A stretch of 5,881 bases of DNA from Pseudomonadota bacterium. Lineage in GTDB: Bacteria; Pseudomonadota; Gammaproteobacteria; Burkholderiales; Rhodocyclaceae. Below, one piece after another: positions 3,559-5,881 of the stretch. The stretch is from assembly GCA_023459095.1 (NCBI GenBank), contig JAEWVQ010000247.1, forward strand, positions 1 to 5,881. The letters run 5' to 3'. The notes under the pieces were generated by a model. The model saw only the letters and a list, made by a program, of their open reading frames with translations, was not told the DNA's origin and made no database searches. The position numbers were made by a program, and so were the translations under genes. Every line of letters begins with the position of its first letter. Within the stretch, counting starts at the first letter, position 1.

Positions 3559-5881
3559 ATGGCGAAGTTTTCCGGTTCGGCGTTCGAGTGCGGCGGCTTC
3601 GCCTTCGACCTGCAGGCGCAGACCGTGACGCGCGCGGCAATCACCGCGGCCTGTCGGCGTCCGGAGCCGGAGTTGGTGCCGATGCTGCTCGACCGGGCGC
3701 GCATGAGCCCGGCGCTCGCCGCCGCCACGCTGAGCCTCGCGCGCCGGCTGGCGACGACGCTGCGCCAGCGCCAGGGCGAGGTCGGCGGTGGCGGAATGGT
3801 GCAGGCGCTGTTGCAGGAGTTCGCGCTGTCGTCGCGCGAGGGCGTCGCGCTGATGTGCCTCGCCGAAGCCCTGCTGCGCATTCCCGACGCCGCCACGCGC
3901 GACGCGCTGATCCGCGACAAGATCGCGCGCGGTGACTGGCGCGCCCATCTCGGCCACAGTCACTCGCTGTTCGTCAATGCCGCGACCTGGGGCCTGCTGC
4001 TCGGCGGCCGGCTGGTGGGCGCGCACGGCGACGGCGCGGTCGGGCTGGGCGATCTCGTCGGCCGCATCGTCAGCCGCGGTGGCGAGCCGCTGATCCGCAA
4101 AGGCGTGGATGTGGCGATGCGCCTGCTCGGCGAGCACTTCGTCGCCGGGCGCGACATCGCCGAGGCGCTTGCGCGCGCCGCGCGCCGCGAAGCCGAAGGC
4201 TTTCGCCACTCCTACGACATGCTCGGCGAGGCCGCGCTCACCGCCGAGGATGCCGCACGCTACGGCGCCGCCTACGCCGACGCGATCGACGCCATCGGCC
4301 GTGTCGCGGGCGCCGCCGATGGACGCGCGCTCCACGAGCGGCCGGGCATCTCGATCAAGCTCTCGGCGCTGCATCCGCGCTACGGCCGCGCGCAGCGCGC
4401 GCGCGTGGCGACGGAGCTCTACGCGCGCCTGCGCGCGCTTGTGCTGCAGGCGCGCGCCTGCGACATCGGCCTCAACATCGACGCCGAGGAGTCCGAACGC
4501 CTCGAACTCTCGCTCGATCTGCTCGAGCGCCTGTGTGCCGAGCCGGCGCTGGCCGGCTGGGACGGCATCGGTTTCGTCGTCCAGGCCTACCAGAAGCGCT
4601 GCCTGTTCGTGATCGACCATCTGCTCGCGCTCGCCCGGCGCAGCGCCCACCGCCTGATGATCCGCCTGGTCAAGGGCGCCTACTGGGACAGCGAGATCAA
4701 GCGCGCCCAACTCGACGGCGTCGAAGGCTACCCGGTGTATACGCGCAAGGCCTACACCGATCTCTCCTACCTCGCCGCCGCACGGCGCCTGCTCGCCGCG
4801 CCGGCCGAGGCGTTTCCGCAGTTCGCCACGCACAACGCCCATACCCTGGCGGCGATCCATCACCTCGCCGGACCGGATTTCGTGCCCGGGCAGTACGAGT
4901 TCCAGTGCCTGCACGGCATGGGCGAGGGACTTTACGAACAGGTCGTGGGCGCGGCGGAGGCGGGCGGGCTGGCGCGGCCGTGCCGCATCTACGCGCCGGT
5001 CGGCAGCCACGAGACCCTGCTCGCCTACCTCGTGCGCCGCCTGCTGGAGAACGGCGCCAATTCGTCCTTCGTCAATCGCATCGCCGATCCGGCGGTGGCG
5101 CTCGACGAAGTGGTCGCCGATCCGGTGGCCGCGGTCGAGCGCATGGCGCGCGCCGAAGCCGGCGCCGGCAGCGAGCGCGGGCACGGCGGCACGCTGGGCC
5201 GGCCGCATCCGCGTATTCCGTTGCCACGGGCGCTCTACGGCACCGCGCGGCTCAACGCACGCGGCATCGATTTGGCCAGCGAGCAGCGTCTCACCGCACT
5301 CGCCGTGGCCCTCGCCGCGCATCGCCACGACGAGTGGCGCGCGGCGCCGATGCTCGGCGAAGGGAGGGAGGACGGCACGGCGGCTGCGTCGGAGGCGGCG
5401 CCCTGGCTGCCGGTGCGCAATCCCGCCGCGCCCGGCGACATCGTCGGTCAGGTGCGCGGTGCGACCGAGGACGAGGCCGACGTTGCGTTGCGCTGCGCGG
5501 CGGCCGCCACGGCCCATTGGCGGGAACTGACGCCAGCGGCGCGGGCCGCCGCGCTCGAGCGCGCCGCCACGGCGATCGAGGACGACATGCCGCGTTTTCT
5601 CGGCCTGTTGATCCGCGAAGCCGGCAAGACGCTCGCCGCCGCGCTCGCCGAGGTGCGCGAGGCGATCGATGCGCTGCGCTATTACGCCGCGCAGGTGCGG
5701 CACGAGTTCGCCAACGACAGCCATCGCCCGCTGGGTGTGGTGGTCTGCATCAGCCCGTGGAATTTTCCGCTGGCGATCTTCACCGGCCAGATCGGCGCGG
5801 CGCTCGCCGCGGGCAATGCGGTGCTCGCCAAGCCGGCATGGGCCACGCCGCTGATCGCCGCGCAGGCGGTGCGCATCCTGC
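3559..5881 (+). CDS. putA: Bifunctional proline dehydrogenase / L-glutamate gamma-semialdehyde dehydrogenase PutA (3' truncated by window)
   Basis: PutA oxidises proline with FAD to P5C, passing electrons to membrane quinone, and then oxidises glutamate semialdehyde to glutamate with NAD+. The 774 visible residues cover the helical arm domain (about 1-190), the PRODH barrel (about 200-505), a linker, and the start of the aldehyde dehydrogenase domain (from about 610). PRODH landmarks are K267 in ISIKLSALHPRY, D308 in NIDAEE, R369 and Y375 in RLVKGAYWDSEIK, and Y478 plus the carboxylate-binding pair R493/R494 in the R-I-Y-A-P-V-G-S-H-E to E-N-G-A-N-S-S-F segment. All sit exactly 62 residues before their E. 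coli counterparts (K329, D370, R431, Y437, Y540, R555, R556). The missing N-terminus therefore corresponds to the ribbon-helix-helix repressor domain, so this PutA should not bind DNA. The aldehyde dehydrogenase part shows the P-W-N-F-P-L motif and then A-K-P-A-W-A-T-P, where E-Q is usual for W-A. The catalytic Cys lies beyond the window, so type A and type B cannot be told apart. Confidence 0.96.
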   Translation, partial: MAKFSGSAFECGGFAFDLQAQTVTRAAITAACRRPEPELVPMLLDRARMSPALAAATLSLARRLATTLRQRQGEVGGGGMVQALLQEFALSSREGVALMCLAEALLRIPDAATRDALIRDKIARGDWRAHLGHSHSLFVNAATWGLLLGGRLVGAHGDGAVGLGDLVGRIVSRGGEPLIRKGVDVAMRLLGEHFVAGRDIAEALARAARREAEGFRHSYDMLGEAALTAEDAARYGAAYADAIDAIGRVAGAADGRALHERPGISIKLSALHPRYGRAQRARVATELYARLRALVLQARACDIGLNIDAEESERLELSLDLLERLCAEPALAGWDGIGFVVQAYQKRCLFVIDHLLALARRSAHRLMIRLVKGAYWDSEIKRAQLDGVEGYPVYTRKAYTDLSYLAAARRLLAAPAEAFPQFATHNAHTLAAIHHLAGPDFVPGQYEFQCLHGMGEGLYEQVVGAAEAGGLARPCRIYAPVGSHETLLAYLVRRLLENGANSSFVNRIADPAVALDEVVADPVAAVERMARAEAGAGSERGHGGTLGRPHPRIPLPRALYGTARLNARGIDLASEQRLTALAVALAAHRHDEWRAAPMLGEGREDGTAAASEAAPWLPVRNPAAPGDIVGQVRGATEDEADVALRCAAAATAHWRELTPAARAAALERAATAIEDDMPRFLGLLIREAGKTLAAALAEVREAIDALRYYAAQVRHEFANDSHRPLGVVVCISPWNFPLAIFTGQIGAALAAGNAVLAKPAWATPLIAAQAVRIL

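Noticed and set aside
2265..3920. 551-codon minus-strand frame over the binding-protein gene and the intergenic region
   Set aside because: It is out of frame with the signal-peptide-bearing binding protein, crosses the divergent control region and the putA start, and its product has an arginine-rich shadow composition.
3486..3935. + strand frame starting before putA, including an ATG at 3546
   Set aside because: It overlaps the start of PutA in another frame. The ATG at 3546 overlaps the putA Shine-Dalgarno, and the translation is shadow-like.
3523..5724. 733-codon open frame antisense to putA
   Set aside because: The opposite strand carries an unmistakable PutA with all active-site residues. 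The antisense product is low-complexity (Arg/Ala/Gly/Glu/His) with no recognisable domain.
1..5881. Mobile elements, CRISPR arrays, tRNA/rRNA genes or a novel defence or toxin module
   Set aside because: No transposase-like product, terminal repeats, spaced repeats or RNA-gene landmarks are visible. Nearly all sequence is covered by conventional metabolic and transport genes.

Overview
The window is GC-rich DNA (roughly two thirds G+C or more by eye) with dense coding, strong third-position G/C preference and long spurious antisense frames. Together with a bifunctional PutA without an N-terminal DNA-binding domain and a DUF35-type thiolase partner protein, this suggests a chromosomal segment of a betaproteobacterium, possibly of the Thauera/Azoarcus/Aromatoleum type. 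The taxonomic guess is inference only. There is no sign of a mobile element, CRISPR array, or RNA gene.

Layout: (1) at the left edge is a short + strand gene (46-516) for a DUF35-type zinc-ribbon/OB-fold protein, probably the last gene of an acyl-CoA thiolase operon that begins outside the window. Its zinc ribbon has lost three of four expected cysteines. (2) A hairpin with short T-rich flanks on both strands (520-549) separates it from a convergent - strand operon. (3) That operon, read right to left, encodes a complete ABC importer of the COG2984/COG4120/COG1101 class (the TrpXYZ-like family): a periplasmic binding protein (2369-3340), a membrane permease (1368-2258) and an ATPase (572-1366). 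The permease and ATPase genes are one base apart, while the binding-protein and permease genes are separated by a 110-bp spacer holding two GC-only hairpins. (4) A 218-bp divergent regulatory region (3341-3558) contains three short perfect palindromes and an 11-bp-spaced direct repeat. (5) putA (3559 to beyond the right edge) encodes proline dehydrogenase plus the start of the glutamate-semialdehyde dehydrogenase domain.

How the genes may work together: PutA oxidises proline to glutamate at the inner membrane. The divergent importer shares its control region and may supply an amino acid or related solute, but the sequence does not establish its substrate. Because this PutA lacks the ribbon-helix-helix repressor domain, control of putA must come from a separate regulator, and the palindromes in the shared region are the natural candidate sites. 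I found no clear case for a wholly new system. The most unusual points are the degenerate zinc ribbon, the palindrome cluster between the importer and putA, and a Glu-to-Trp change in the PutA NAD-binding motif.
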